Positions 16,501 to 25,167 of a DNA stretch of 64,000 nt are shown one piece after another. The notes below the pieces were generated by a model. That model had not been told where the DNA came from, ran no database searches, and saw only the letters and a program-made list of their open reading frames with translations. The translations under genes and the position numbers were made by a program. Each line of letters opens with the position of its first letter. Position 1 is the first letter of the stretch. This DNA comes from an uncultured Campylobacter sp. (GTDB taxonomy: Bacteria > Campylobacterota > Campylobacteria > Campylobacterales > Campylobacteraceae): the NCBI RefSeq assembly GCF_937981295.1, contig NZ_CALJPC010000071.1:62001-126000 (forward strand), given 5' to 3'.

Positions 16501-17994
16501 CTAAACTTTTTCTAAAAATTCTTTTATAAAGCCTAGCTTGCCCTGCTCGTCAAGGGATCTAAATTCACGCTCGTTTGCTTTGATGTGATCGACCAATGGG
16601 TGAAATTCCTCATCGAGCTTGGTTTTATCCAGTTTGCCGGAAAGCGCCTCGTTTTTACTGCGAGCGAAAAATTTATTCACGAGATAATAAGGCGTTTTCA
16701 TCTTAAAGCAAAAATCGTTTTGGCTTGGGATATACACCATAAAGCCCTCGAATTTCGCCTCTTTGACTATATTTTTAAGCTCCGCAAAGGTCGTTTTTAG
16801 ATACTGCTCGCCATCTTTATAAAAAGGTCTTTTTAGTGCGCCAGCGGTACTTGCGGCGATCTTATCCAGCTCAAATTCGCTCTCTTGCGCGCCGGTTTTA
16901 ACGTCGATAAGTCCGATAAAAGTCTCTCCAAGCTCCTCTTCTACAATGTGCGGATCGCTCTCGTCGGTGATCTCAAATAAAAAAGTTTTATTTGGATAGC
17001 GTTTGAAAATCTCTTCAAATTTACAGCAGTGCTCGCGCGTCATCTGTGCAAATCTACTATCGGTCGATCCCGTCGTAGAGTAGATGACGCGGCGGTTAAA
17101 GCTCGCGCCGCTCTCGCCAATATCTACGTAGGTGCAACACCCCAAAAAGCCGTTTACCTTTCGCACGGCAAGCACGGGCGTATCGTCTGTGATATCGATA
17201 GGATAAAGGCTTTTGCGCGAGGTAAATTCCGAGTAGTTATAGACCTTTTTAAACGGACGCACGATGATATTTAAATTATCGTCCATTATGAGTCCGCGCA
17301 TCTCAAGTAGCGCCTTATCCCAATCGGCTTTGAAAAAGACGCGTTTTGAGTATTTGTAGGTGCGAAGCTCGGGATAAAGCTCGCTTTGACGCGCACTCCA
17401 GAGCCTTTTATCCTGCGTGGCGGCGATATATTTTTTCGTTACGTAGGTATTTTGCGCCGCATCAAAGGGCAGATCGCGCCTGTTTAGAGCTGCCGCGTCT
17501 TTGATCTTTTGCGCTACGCTTTCGCTCATAGGATTGACGGGCGGGATCAAAATTTCGCCCTCTATTTTGTTGTTTGCGACCTTGATAAACATCGCTATCA
17601 CCGTATCTTCATCGACGCCGTGCTCGGAGGCGAAGAAATTTTGCATTCTAAAGCATTCGAAAATAAATCCATTCTGGGCGGCTTGCTCTTTTAGGCTTAG
17701 CAGCTCTTTGGTGCGCGCACTCACGTTGCTAAGCACGATAAGAACGTCTTTATCTTTGTTTTCCATGGCAAATTTATACGCCTGCTTTATCTCGCGGGCG
17801 ACCTTGCGCTTTGCATCCTCCAAAAGCTTCGGCGACCAAGTATAAACCCCCGCCTCATCGGTTAGAAACATATCGTTTTCCAGATGATAAATTTGCGCCT
17901 GCGGGTATTCGTTTCGAAATTCTTTAATCTTCTCTTTTGCGAAAGTCGTTTTACCCGAGCCCGCGTGTCCGCGAACGACTATAAATTTTTTCAT
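16501..17994 (-). CDS. Polynucleotide kinase-RNA ligase fusion protein
   Basis: A 497-residue cytosolic protein with two parts. Residues 1 to about 150 form a P-loop kinase: Walker A GHAGSGKTT (9-17), LENDMF (38-43) and NVSARTKEL (90-98) in place of the lid Arg region. From about 190 to 497 is an RNA-ligase-type nucleotidyltransferase: RGLIMDD and IVRPFKKVYNY (233-254) as in T4 Rnl1, motif I KVNG with Lys279 as predicted AMP acceptor, FLFEITDE (338-345, motif IIIa), EGFMVYI (416-422, motif IV) and FKMK (430-433, motif V). It would phosphorylate 5'-OH RNA ends and seal them. The HAD or calcineurin phosphatase found in related enzymes is absent from the chain and is probably the next gene. Confidence 0.87.
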   Translation of the reverse strand: MKKFIVVRGHAGSGKTTFAKEKIKEFRNEYPQAQIYHLENDMFLTDEAGVYTWSPKLLEDAKRKVAREIKQAYKFAMENKDKDVLIVLSNVSARTKELLSLKEQAAQNGFIFECFRMQNFFASEHGVDEDTVIAMFIKVANNKIEGEILIPPVNPMSESVAQKIKDAAALNRRDLPFDAAQNTYVTKKYIAATQDKRLWSARQSELYPELRTYKYSKRVFFKADWDKALLEMRGLIMDDNLNIIVRPFKKVYNYSEFTSRKSLYPIDITDDTPVLAVRKVNGFLGCCTYVDIGESGASFNRRVIYSTTGSTDSRFAQMTREHCCKFEEIFKRYPNKTFLFEITDESDPHIVEEELGETFIGLIDVKTGAQESEFELDKIAASTAGALKRPFYKDGEQYLKTTFAELKNIVKEAKFEGFMVYIPSQNDFCFKMKTPYYLVNKFFARSKNEALSGKLDKTKLDEEFHPLVDHIKANEREFRSLDEQGKLGFIKEFLEKV

Positions 17995-18000
17995 TTTACC

Positions 18001-18276
18001 GCCTTGATTTTATGTGGCGATATTCTACCTGAAATTTGAGTGCTTTGGTATCAAGAAATATGGATTTCGGTAAAATTTAAGGCTCGGTGGAGTTTAATAC
18101 CCCTTGTTTTGAGCCTAAGTTAAAGAGAGCCGATTTTAAATAGAAAATTTGCGCTTCGCCGAGGTGCTGAAAGTAAAATTTAACCGAATTTAGCCTCGCC
18201 GAAGCGCTTGATCGACGAAGGCGCTAAATTTGATAGATGTGCGATAAAAAGCGTATTTATCCTCGCTATTTGATTT
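18001..18276. other. Intergenic spacer upstream of the RNA-repair cassette
   Basis: No gene is visible. It holds several AAATTT words. It must contain the promoter of the kinase-ligase gene unless transcription continues from the asparaginase gene through its terminator. Confidence 0.4.
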
Positions 18277-18305
18277 AAATTTAGCCCCGCAAAGGGGCTA
18301 AATTT
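18277..18305 (-). terminator. Terminator of the asparaginase gene
   Basis: AAATTTAGCCCC (18277-18288) and GGGGCTAAATTT (18294-18305) form a perfect 12-bp stem with a 5-base loop, starting 5 bp after the asparaginase stop. The A/T outer pairs give the U-rich tail. It may work in both directions. Confidence 0.8.
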
Positions 18306-18309
18306 ACGT

Positions 18310-19350
18310 TTATTTCTCCCCTAACGGCCAATAAACGATCGGTTTGTCTCCGAGCCTTGCTTCGCCGTGATACATACCTAGCTTATCTTTAGTCCACGCA
18401 AAGCCGGTGTGTCCGTGCTTGTCGATCGAGATGATGCCGCCGCTACCGCCTAGAGCTTTGACCTGGGCTACTGCATCTTCGGCTGCTTTTTGCACGTCGG
18501 AGGTTTTGTATTTATACAGAGCTGAGACCTCGTGCGCGGCGTTTACGCGCATGTAGATGTCGCCCGTGCCGGTGCAAGAAACCGCCACCGAGTCGTTGTC
18601 GGCGTAGGTTCCGGAGCCTATTATCGGGCTATCGCCGATGCGGCCGGTCATTTTGTTGGTCATGCCGCCCGTGCTGGTCGCTGCGGCTAGGTTGCCGTTT
18701 TTATCCAGCGCGATCGCGCCTACGGTGCCAAGATATGGACGCTCGTGTAAATTTAACGACGTCTTTTTCGCCTTTTCGCTATCAAGTAGCAGCTTTTGCT
18801 TCTCTTTGGCTTTTTGCAGCGCGTCGTATCTAAACTGCGTGAAAAAATACTTCTGATCGACCATCTCCAGGCCGTTTTCTTTAGCGAGCTTGTCGGCTCC
18901 CTCGCCCGCAACAAGCGTATGCCACGTCTTATCCATCACGAGTCTGGCGCCTAGAATCGGGTTTTTGATATGACGCGCCATCGCGACCGCGCCCGCTTTT
19001 TTGGTCGAGCCGTCCATGATCGAGGCGTCGAGCTCGTTAAATCCGTCGGATGTAAATACCGCGCCCTTGCCCGCGTTGAAATTCGGATCGTCCTCAAGCA
19101 CCATAATGGCCGCCGTTACGGCATCCATCGCGCTACCGCCTTTTTCAAGCACGGCTTGACCCGCTAAAAGCGCTTTTTTCATCGGCTCCTCGCGGATTTT
19201 AAACTCCTCCTTGGTTAGATCAAGTCCGCTGGTGCCGCCGTGAATGACGATGACTGGGGAAAATTTCTCCTGCGCATTCGCAACCGTTAGCCCGAGCAGA
19301 GCTAGACTCGCCGCCATAAAAACGGCCTTTGAGAGTGAAAAGTGCTTCAT
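18310..19350 (-). CDS. Periplasmic isoaspartyl peptidase/L-asparaginase (Ntn hydrolase)
   Basis: A 346-residue plant-type asparaginase of the N-terminal-nucleophile family. An export signal is present (ending near TVANAQEKF). The substrate-binding start is VIVIHGGTSG. The autocleavage site is GTVGAI (about residues 215-220), whose Thr becomes the nucleophile, followed by ATSTGGMTNKMTGRIGDSPIIG and CTGTGD. It would release aspartate in the periplasm from asparagine or isoaspartyl peptides. CGAAAGGAT precedes the ATG. A broken copy of its 3' end lies at 15593-15736. Confidence 0.92.
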   Translation of the reverse strand: MKHFSLSKAVFMAASLALLGLTVANAQEKFSPVIVIHGGTSGLDLTKEEFKIREEPMKKALLAGQAVLEKGGSAMDAVTAAIMVLEDDPNFNAGKGAVFTSDGFNELDASIMDGSTKKAGAVAMARHIKNPILGARLVMDKTWHTLVAGEGADKLAKENGLEMVDQKYFFTQFRYDALQKAKEKQKLLLDSEKAKKTSLNLHERPYLGTVGAIALDKNGNLAAATSTGGMTNKMTGRIGDSPIIGSGTYADNDSVAVSCTGTGDIYMRVNAAHEVSALYKYKTSDVQKAAEDAVAQVKALGGSGGIISIDKHGHTGFAWTKDKLGMYHGEARLGDKPIVYWPLGEK

Positions 19351-19767
19351 ATCTCATCCTTTCGAAAAAATTGGAGAATTTCTAAGGAATGATATAACTT
19401 TGCGCTTTTCGTTTCGCTTAATCAAACGCGAATTCGGCCGGATCTAAATCTAATGCTTTGAGCTTAGGATTAAGCTTTCGCCGTCAAATTTAACGCGACT
19501 AAATTTGTGGCACAATCTGATAGGTCAATTTAAATTTTATAATTTTGAGTTTGTGCGTTGGCAAAATTTAATTACCGCAGCTCGATAAATTTCAACCGTG
19601 CGTCATAAAATTTTAGCGCGCGGTCGTATTTTAAACGGCGCTACGCAAGCAAGCAAACTCAAGCACGCAACCGCTAGCAAAGCAAGCTTTAAATCAAAAC
19701 GCCTCAAACTCGCCGTGCGCGATCATTTAGTGTTGCGTCGGAACCGACGCCAATATGTTTTGATGGC
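19351..19767. other. Intergenic region between convergent-side neighbours, nothing recognised
   Basis: About 415 bp. It contains the upstream region of the asparaginase gene and scattered AAATTT words. The plus-strand frame at 19598-19984 runs antisense into the DUF417 gene and is not supported. Confidence 0.4.
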
Positions 19768-20205
19768 TCAATCGCAGCTTTTTTCTCCGCGGCAAAGGCG
19801 CGCCAGGTCGTATTTTAGCAGCACCAAGCCAAGGCCTAGCAAGAAAAGGTCTTTAAAGATAAAGCCGTCGATCTTGCCCAGCTGCGGCAGTAGGCTGAGC
19901 GTGCTCAGCGCCATGACGATCACGATGAGATCGCCCACGATGCCCGCCTTCGGCTTGAAAAAGCCCGCGATGAGCGAGAGATAACCCACGGTCTCCACCA
20001 CGCCCAAAAAATAGCTCGCGCCGGCGTCCCCGAGCGCTGACGGTAAAAACGAAAGCCACGTCTGCGAAAAGAGCGGCTTTAAAGCCTCCACCTCGAACTC
20101 AAACCACTTGTAGTTGCCCATCACGGCAAGCACGATGATAACGGAAAGTCTTGCGAATATAATATCCGCGTCGCCTGCGACAAATTTTTTTACGATCTCC
20201 CTCAT
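19768..20205 (-). CDS. DUF417 (YkgB/RclC-like) membrane protein
   Basis: A 145-residue inner-membrane protein with four predicted membrane segments. The pattern IIFARLSVIIVLAVMGNYKWFEFEVEAL near the N-terminus and VETVGYLSLIAGFF in the middle are characteristic of the DUF417 family, related to DoxX. Some members (RclC) take part in reactive-chlorine defence in E. coli. No such regulator is seen here, so function is not assigned. AAAGGAGCC precedes the ATG at 20205. Confidence 0.8.
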   Translation of the reverse strand: MREIVKKFVAGDADIIFARLSVIIVLAVMGNYKWFEFEVEALKPLFSQTWLSFLPSALGDAGASYFLGVVETVGYLSLIAGFFKPKAGIVGDLIVIVMALSTLSLLPQLGKIDGFIFKDLFLLGLGLVLLKYDLARLCRGEKSCD

Positions 20206-20395
20206 ACGGCTCCTTTGTAAATTTTGTAGCGGTATGATAGCGAGCTTGCGTGTAGGCTACGTGAAGGAGCGAAATTTCAAATTTCAAATTCCTCGGCTTC
20301 ATAAAATTCTACGCCTCCACAAAATTTCGTGGCTCCACAAAATTTGAAATTCCATGCCGCGCGCCTTAAAAATTTAAAGCGAGCTCGGCAAAATT

Positions 20396-21559
20396 TCAAG
20401 GCGCGAAGTGGTGTGAGCTGCCGTGAAATTCCATAGAGCTTTGCGGCGTGCGCGGGCAAACCTCGGCGATGATATTGATCGAAACGCCCGCCTTAGCGGC
20501 AATTGCGTAGATTTTGGGCAAAAACTTCGGCGCGAAGCTGAACAAAATCTCGTACTCCTCGCCGCTTTGCAACGCAGCCTCGCTAGGGCGGGCGATCCAG
20601 CGCACACCCACGCCGCTAGCCTCCAGCAGGCGGGGCAGATCCTGCGCGAGCCCGTCGCTAATGTCCATCGCCGCGCTGATGAACTTCGCCGCCTTGTAAA
20701 AAAACTTATCGCGCAAGACGGGCCTAACGAAGCGCGAATTTTTTGAAATTTTTGCGCGCATATCCTCGCGCAGATCAAACACTGAGCCTTCGTACGCGGG
20801 GCTTTGAGACACGGAATTTTCGCATGCGAGGCTTTGCGCCGTAGGGCTCTTGTGATCGTCTCTGCTCCGCGACACGGAATTTTGCGCCGAATTTTCGGCG
20901 TCCAGGCTTTGTAGTTTAGCGCGCGCAGATGAAATTTTATCGTCCGGGCTTCGCACCTCATCGCCAGGATTTTGTGCCGCTGAAGCCTCAGTATTTAGGC
21001 CCTGCAGCGCGTTATTTGAGCTTTGCAGCGACGAAATTTTATCGTTTCGGTTTTGCGTCTGCGAGCTAGCGGGCGAAATTTCATCTCTTAAAAGCACCGC
21101 TAGATCGCGCCCGACGCTACCCAGCTCGCCGGTATGCGCGATGAGATCGCCCACGCGCGCGCCGCTGCGAAACACTGGGCGCTTGCACTCGCCGATCAGA
21201 CTCACGCTAAGCGCGATGCGATCCGAGCCGATCGTGTCGCCGCCGATGATCCGTATGCCCCACTCGCGCGCCGTTTCGCTCACGCCCGCGCACAGCTCGT
21301 CGATCTCGCGCGTGCCGATCTCGCGCGGCAGCGCAAGCCCCAGCAGGGCGTATTTGGGGCGCGCATTCGTCGCGATCATATCCGAGATGTTCACGAGCAT
21401 CGCCTTTGCGCCGATCTCGCGCAGGCTCAGCCAGCCACGGCGGAAGTGCACGCCCTCGACGAAAAGGTCCTTGCAATACGCCCGCTCGCCGATTACGGCG
21501 CAATCATCGCCGTTAAGCTTCGATCTAAATTTCTCAAAAATATACCGCTCCTTATCCAT
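20396..21559 (-). CDS. thiL: Thiamine-monophosphate kinase with a large low-complexity insertion
   Basis: ThiL phosphorylates thiamine monophosphate to the active cofactor. Conserved pieces are GDDCAVI (about 17-23), LVNISDMIATNARPKYALLGLALP (54-78), IIGGDTIGSD (104-113) and AAMDISDGLAQDL (296-308). The protein has 387 residues although relatives have about 270-300. The difference is a Ser/Asn/Gln/Asp-rich block at about residues 160-270 with repeated pieces such as AENSAQNSVS and CENSVSQSP. I chose the ATG at 21559 because GGAGGG lies just upstream; the longer frame to 21643 has no such signal. Confidence 0.92.
   Translation of the reverse strand: MDKERYIFEKFRSKLNGDDCAVIGERAYCKDLFVEGVHFRRGWLSLREIGAKAMLVNISDMIATNARPKYALLGLALPREIGTREIDELCAGVSETAREWGIRIIGGDTIGSDRIALSVSLIGECKRPVFRSGARVGDLIAHTGELGSVGRDLAVLLRDEISPASSQTQNRNDKISSLQSSNNALQGLNTEASAAQNPGDEVRSPDDKISSARAKLQSLDAENSAQNSVSRSRDDHKSPTAQSLACENSVSQSPAYEGSVFDLREDMRAKISKNSRFVRPVLRDKFFYKAAKFISAAMDISDGLAQDLPRLLEASGVGVRWIARPSEAALQSGEEYEILFSFAPKFLPKIYAIAAKAGVSINIIAEVCPRTPQSSMEFHGSSHHFAP
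20750..21082. repeat. Imperfect repeats inside thiL
   Basis: The DNA of the ThiL insertion is built from short repeats. GACACGGAATTTT occurs twice (near 20806 and 20868) and GAAATTTTATCG twice (near 20930 and 21030), mixed with AGGCTTTGCG-like units. The same AATTT-containing words fill nearby intergenic DNA. The reading frame is kept open. Confidence 0.7.
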
Positions 21560-21993
21560 GCGCCCTCCATTAAATTTAGCGTTACGCCGCAGCCGCGCGA
21601 AAGCTAAGAAACCCGAATTTGCGGGCCTTTGTTTAAATTTCATCGTATACGCGCAGCAGGAGTTCTACGCTCTGCTTTGCAAGATTATAGCGTAAATTTA
21701 TATTTTTGCCGCGCGAGTTTGCCTGCGGTTCGGTGCGGCTCGATAGCAAAATTAGTAATCGCATGAGCTTTGGGACTTAGCGCGGCTCGGTACGGACGAG
21801 GTCTGCGATAAAACGGCGCCGAGGTTGTTTCTTGCATGCACTCGCCTACGCTCACTCGCACAGATGACGGCTCTTTAAACGGCGAGTTTGAAATTTTAAA
21901 ATTTAGCCGTAGCGCAGCGAGATTAAATTTAAACGCTGCGTAAGCGTAGTGAAGTTAAAATTCGCCTGAATATTTTATATAAACGGAGGGCTA
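21560..21993. other. Divergent intergenic region between thiL and an AT-rich gene pair
   Basis: About 430 bp with no gene. It carries AAATTT words; TATTTTATATAAACGGAGGG before 21994 supplies a likely -10 element and ribosome binding site for the plus-strand genes. Confidence 0.4.
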
Positions 21994-22236
21994 ATGGGCA
22001 TTTATTATGATCTGGCTAGAGGCTGGTTTATGTTTCTGCTACTTGGCGTGATTTTGCTCAATAGCGTTTATGTAAAGGGTAATTATATAAAGCATTTTTT
22101 TGATTTTAATGTATTGATTGAGTCTGTGAAAGAAACCAAAGAAAATTTAGGTTTCGCACACAAATTTATAGGCGTATTTTATTGCGTATCTCATTTATTG
22201 CCTATTTTTGCATTTATTTGGGACTTTTTGCATTAA
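21994..22236 (+). CDS. Small membrane protein, unknown
   Basis: An 80-residue protein with two hydrophobic segments (about 9-27 and 57-78) separated by a charged loop containing ESVKETKENLG. CGGAGGG lies 3 bp before the ATG. The gene is visibly AT-richer than its neighbours and uses few GCG/CGC codons, which points to recent acquisition. I do not recognise the family. It is followed 47 bp later by another membrane-protein gene of similar composition. Confidence 0.55.
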   Translation: MGIYYDLARGWFMFLLLGVILLNSVYVKGNYIKHFFDFNVLIESVKETKENLGFAHKFIGVFYCVSHLLPIFAFIWDFLH

Positions 22237-22283
22237 TATTAAAAATATTTGTTTATTAAATTTGGAAAATCAAGGAATTCCAG

Positions 22284-22754
22284 ATGAACGATACCAAACC
22301 GGATGAGCCGCTACTAATCATAAAAAGGGCGAGGCGTTTTTATGGACCTTTTTATGCGGTAGTTAAAATTTTACAATTTTATATCGCCATTGTTTTTATA
22401 ATGCTTGATAAACCTTATGCTCCTATCGTAGGCTGGATAACGCTAATCGGTCTTTTTTATACGACGGTTATTCCGAATTGCTTTAAATTTATTGCGTGCT
22501 ACGATGATAAAGTGATAGTAAGATATATATTTTGGCAAAGGATTCTAAAATATGATGAGATTAAATATATTGCTACATTTGCATATCTGCCTGGAGGCGA
22601 AACATTTTGCCTAAAACTAAAATTTAATTTGGCAAATATCGTATTTAATCTAAGCTCGATTATTTTGCCTTTAAGCTATATAACAAAAGAGGATTTTGAA
22701 AAATTAAAAATTTTAATGAGTGATAAAAATATCGAATACAGGGATTTTATCTAA
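22284..22754 (+). CDS. Membrane protein with possible PH-like domain, unknown
   Basis: A 156-residue protein. Two membrane segments (about 23-43 and 48-70) are followed by a soluble C-terminal part with CYDDKVIVRYIFWQRILKYDEIKYI, a layout like bacterial PH-domain membrane proteins. That resemblance is weak and should be taken as a hint only. AAGGAATTCCAG precedes the ATG. Base composition matches the preceding small gene and differs from the surrounding GC-richer genes. Confidence 0.55.
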   Translation: MNDTKPDEPLLIIKRARRFYGPFYAVVKILQFYIAIVFIMLDKPYAPIVGWITLIGLFYTTVIPNCFKFIACYDDKVIVRYIFWQRILKYDEIKYIATFAYLPGGETFCLKLKFNLANIVFNLSSIILPLSYITKEDFEKLKILMSDKNIEYRDFI

Positions 22755-22804
22755 ACCGAAGCAGTCTTAAAATCAAATACTCAATCAAGTCAATCAGAAT
22801 AAAA

Positions 22805-22830
22805 TTTCGGGCGGCGCAAACCGCCCGAAA
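22805..22830 (-). terminator. Terminator of the aldehyde dehydrogenase gene
   Basis: TTTCGGGCGG (22805-22814) and CCGCCCGAAA (22821-22830) form a perfect 10-bp stem with a 6-base loop. On the minus strand it is followed by TTTTATTCT, and it starts 15 bp after the stop codon of the dehydrogenase. It probably also ends transcription of the plus-strand pair. Confidence 0.85.
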
Positions 22831-22844
22831 TACCGCGCTAAGCC

Positions 22845-24311
22845 TTACTGCTCGTAAAAGCCGCTCGGTTTGGAGATCGTGTCGATGTAGATGTTTTTGG
22901 TCTGGGTGTAGTGATCCAGGATCATCTTGTGCGTTTCGCGACCGATGCCCGATTCTTTGTAGCCGCCAAACGGCGCGCCGGCGTGGATCTGGTTGTAGGT
23001 ATTGACCCACACGCGACCCGTCTCAAGCAGGCGTGCGACCGTGAGCGCCTTTGCGATATCGCGCGTAAATACGGCGCCGCCTAGTCCGTAGAGGCTGTCG
23101 TTCGCCATGCGGACGAGCTCGTCTTGATCTTTAAATTTAATCACGACGCCCACAGGACCGAAGATCTCCTCCTGCGCCACGCGCATGTCGTTGCGCACGT
23201 CCACGAGTAGCGTAGGCTCGACGAAAGCCTCTCCCGCGCTATGTCGCTTGCCGCCCACGGCGATCTTAGCGCCCTCTTCTACGCCGATTTTTACGTACTC
23301 TAAAATTTTATCGGCTTGCTTTTTGTTGATCTGGCATCCCATCTGGGTATTCGGATCGAGCGGATCGCCCACCTTGATGCGCTTAAATTTCTCCACGAGC
23401 GCCGGTACGAATTTATCGTAGATGCCCTCCTGCACAAAAATTCTACTTCCCGCGCAGCAGACCTGGCCTTGGTTGAAAAGAATTCCCAGCTGCACGCCGT
23501 CGATCGCAACATCGAAGTCGCAATCGTCAAAGATGATATTTGCGCTCTTGCCGCCAAGCTCAAGCGTAGCGGGGATGATCTTTTGCGCCGCGGCTAGCGC
23601 GATGCCTCTGCCGACCTCGGTCGAGCCCGTAAACGCGAGCTTATCGAGCCCTTTGTGAGTGCGGACGAACTCGCCTGCTTTGCTTCCCTTGCCGGTTACG
23701 ACGTTGATGACGCCCTTTGGAAGTAGCGGCGCGATTAGGCGGATGAACTCCAAAATGCTAAGGCTGGTCTCGGAGCTTGGCTTAAATACGCACGTATCGC
23801 CCGCAGCAATCAGCGGAGCGAGCTTCCACGCGCCCATCAAAAACGGGAAATTCCACGGCACGATCTGTCCTACTACGCCGATCGGCTCGCGTAAAACGAC
23901 GGATAAATAGCGCTCTTTTAGCATATTGGCGCTGCCCTCCTCGCCCAAAATCACGCCCGCAAAATAGCGGAAATGCTCGATCGACCACGCTACGTCGACC
24001 GCGCGCGTCTCGCGGATCGGCTTACCGTTGTCGATAGTCTCTACGGTCGCGATGAACTCGGCGTTTTGCTCTAGGACGTCGGCGATCTTATTTAGCAGCG
24101 CGCTGCGCTCATAAACGCTAGTGCGACGGAAGCTCTCAAACGCCTTGCGGGCTGCGGCGACCGCTCTATCGACGTCGGCCTTGCTAGCATCTGCGATCTT
24201 TGAAATTTTCTCGCCGGTAGCGGGATTAAAAACGTCTAGGCTCGCGCCGCCTTCGGCACCCACAAACTCGCCGTCGATGAAAAGCTTATAGCTTGGTTGG
24301 ATTGTAGCCAT
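22845..24311 (-). CDS. NAD(P)-dependent aldehyde dehydrogenase
   Basis: A 488-residue cytosolic ALDH-superfamily enzyme that oxidises an aldehyde to the acid. Landmarks are VVGQIVPWNFPFLMGAWK (cofactor site), FTGSTEVGRGI, the catalytic Glu in LELGGKSANII (about residue 260) and the catalytic Cys in NQGQVCCAGSR (about 294). EEIFGPV follows further down. Length is standard. The substrate is unknown. It is flanked by a strong terminator on one side and a long gene-free stretch on the other, so it is probably transcribed alone. Confidence 0.94.
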   Translation of the reverse strand: MATIQPSYKLFIDGEFVGAEGGASLDVFNPATGEKISKIADASKADVDRAVAAARKAFESFRRTSVYERSALLNKIADVLEQNAEFIATVETIDNGKPIRETRAVDVAWSIEHFRYFAGVILGEEGSANMLKERYLSVVLREPIGVVGQIVPWNFPFLMGAWKLAPLIAAGDTCVFKPSSETSLSILEFIRLIAPLLPKGVINVVTGKGSKAGEFVRTHKGLDKLAFTGSTEVGRGIALAAAQKIIPATLELGGKSANIIFDDCDFDVAIDGVQLGILFNQGQVCCAGSRIFVQEGIYDKFVPALVEKFKRIKVGDPLDPNTQMGCQINKKQADKILEYVKIGVEEGAKIAVGGKRHSAGEAFVEPTLLVDVRNDMRVAQEEIFGPVGVVIKFKDQDELVRMANDSLYGLGGAVFTRDIAKALTVARLLETGRVWVNTYNQIHAGAPFGGYKESGIGRETHKMILDHYTQTKNIYIDTISKPSGFYEQ

Positions 24312-25167
24312 GCTTACTCCTTTGTGAAATATGACATTCGCTATTATATATCCGCGGCGATTAATGCGGCATAAATTTCGGAGCGAAAATCGGTTAAAAT
24401 TTCGTAGTGTGTAAATTTGAGGAGCAGTACGACGCGAGCGAAATTTTAAAATTTAATCTGAGCGAGCGACAGCGGAGGGTTTGAGGAGTTTTGAATCCGC
24501 GTGAAATTTAAGCCCTCGCGAGCGGCAAAATTTCAAAATGTAACGTTTATGAAACGAGAGCGTAAATTCGGCTGCGCGAAATTTTAGAATTTTGCTCCGA
24601 TAAAATTTTAAAATTTGGCTCCGTTTGAATTTTGAATTCGGCTTCGTTAAAATTTTAAAATTTTGCGGGGTAAAATTTCTAAAACATTTTTTGAGATGAA
24701 ATTTCCAAAATTGTCTTTCGCGCGAGCTTTGCGAGCCTCTTAACGCTCGCTCGTAAGGCTCCGCTTAGTACGGGCGGCTTTTGAGCAAGACGAAAGTACG
24801 GCGCCGAAAACAGCCGCGGCTGTTTCGCAAAAACAGATACAGCGACGCACAACTTACTATCGCTTGTAGCTTCTCGGGCACAGAGGGCACAGTCGCTCAT
24901 GCGCATAGCTTCGGACGCAGAAGCACACCACTCTAGCGCAGTCGGACGCAGGGGCTCAATCGCTCGCGCCACAACTTAGATGCGGTGGGGCGACTACTGC
25001 TCGCACTGCGGCTCGCAGCTCGTTTGAGCACGGGGGAAGATAACTACTCTGCGTGCGTCAGGCTCATTCAAGCCAAAAAATCGAACTGGGCGCGCGAAAC
25101 TCATGCTATCGCAAGAACTGCGCGCTTTGAATTCGTTTGAGCGAGGGAGTGCAAACCGCTTAAAATT
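24312..25167. repeat. Long gene-free stretch; AAATTT words on the left, unique DNA on the right
   Basis: About 850 bp. From 24360 to 24700 it is dominated by AAATTT/AAATTTTA words. From about 24720 to 25140 such words are rare and nothing coding is recognised; the minus-strand frame 24679-24972 has no ribosome binding site or family signature. The left end must hold the aldehyde dehydrogenase promoter. Confidence 0.5.

Noticed and set aside
24679..24972. A 97-codon minus-strand frame in the gap before the aldehyde dehydrogenase gene
   Set aside because: No ribosome binding site, no motif, isolated in a gene-free stretch.
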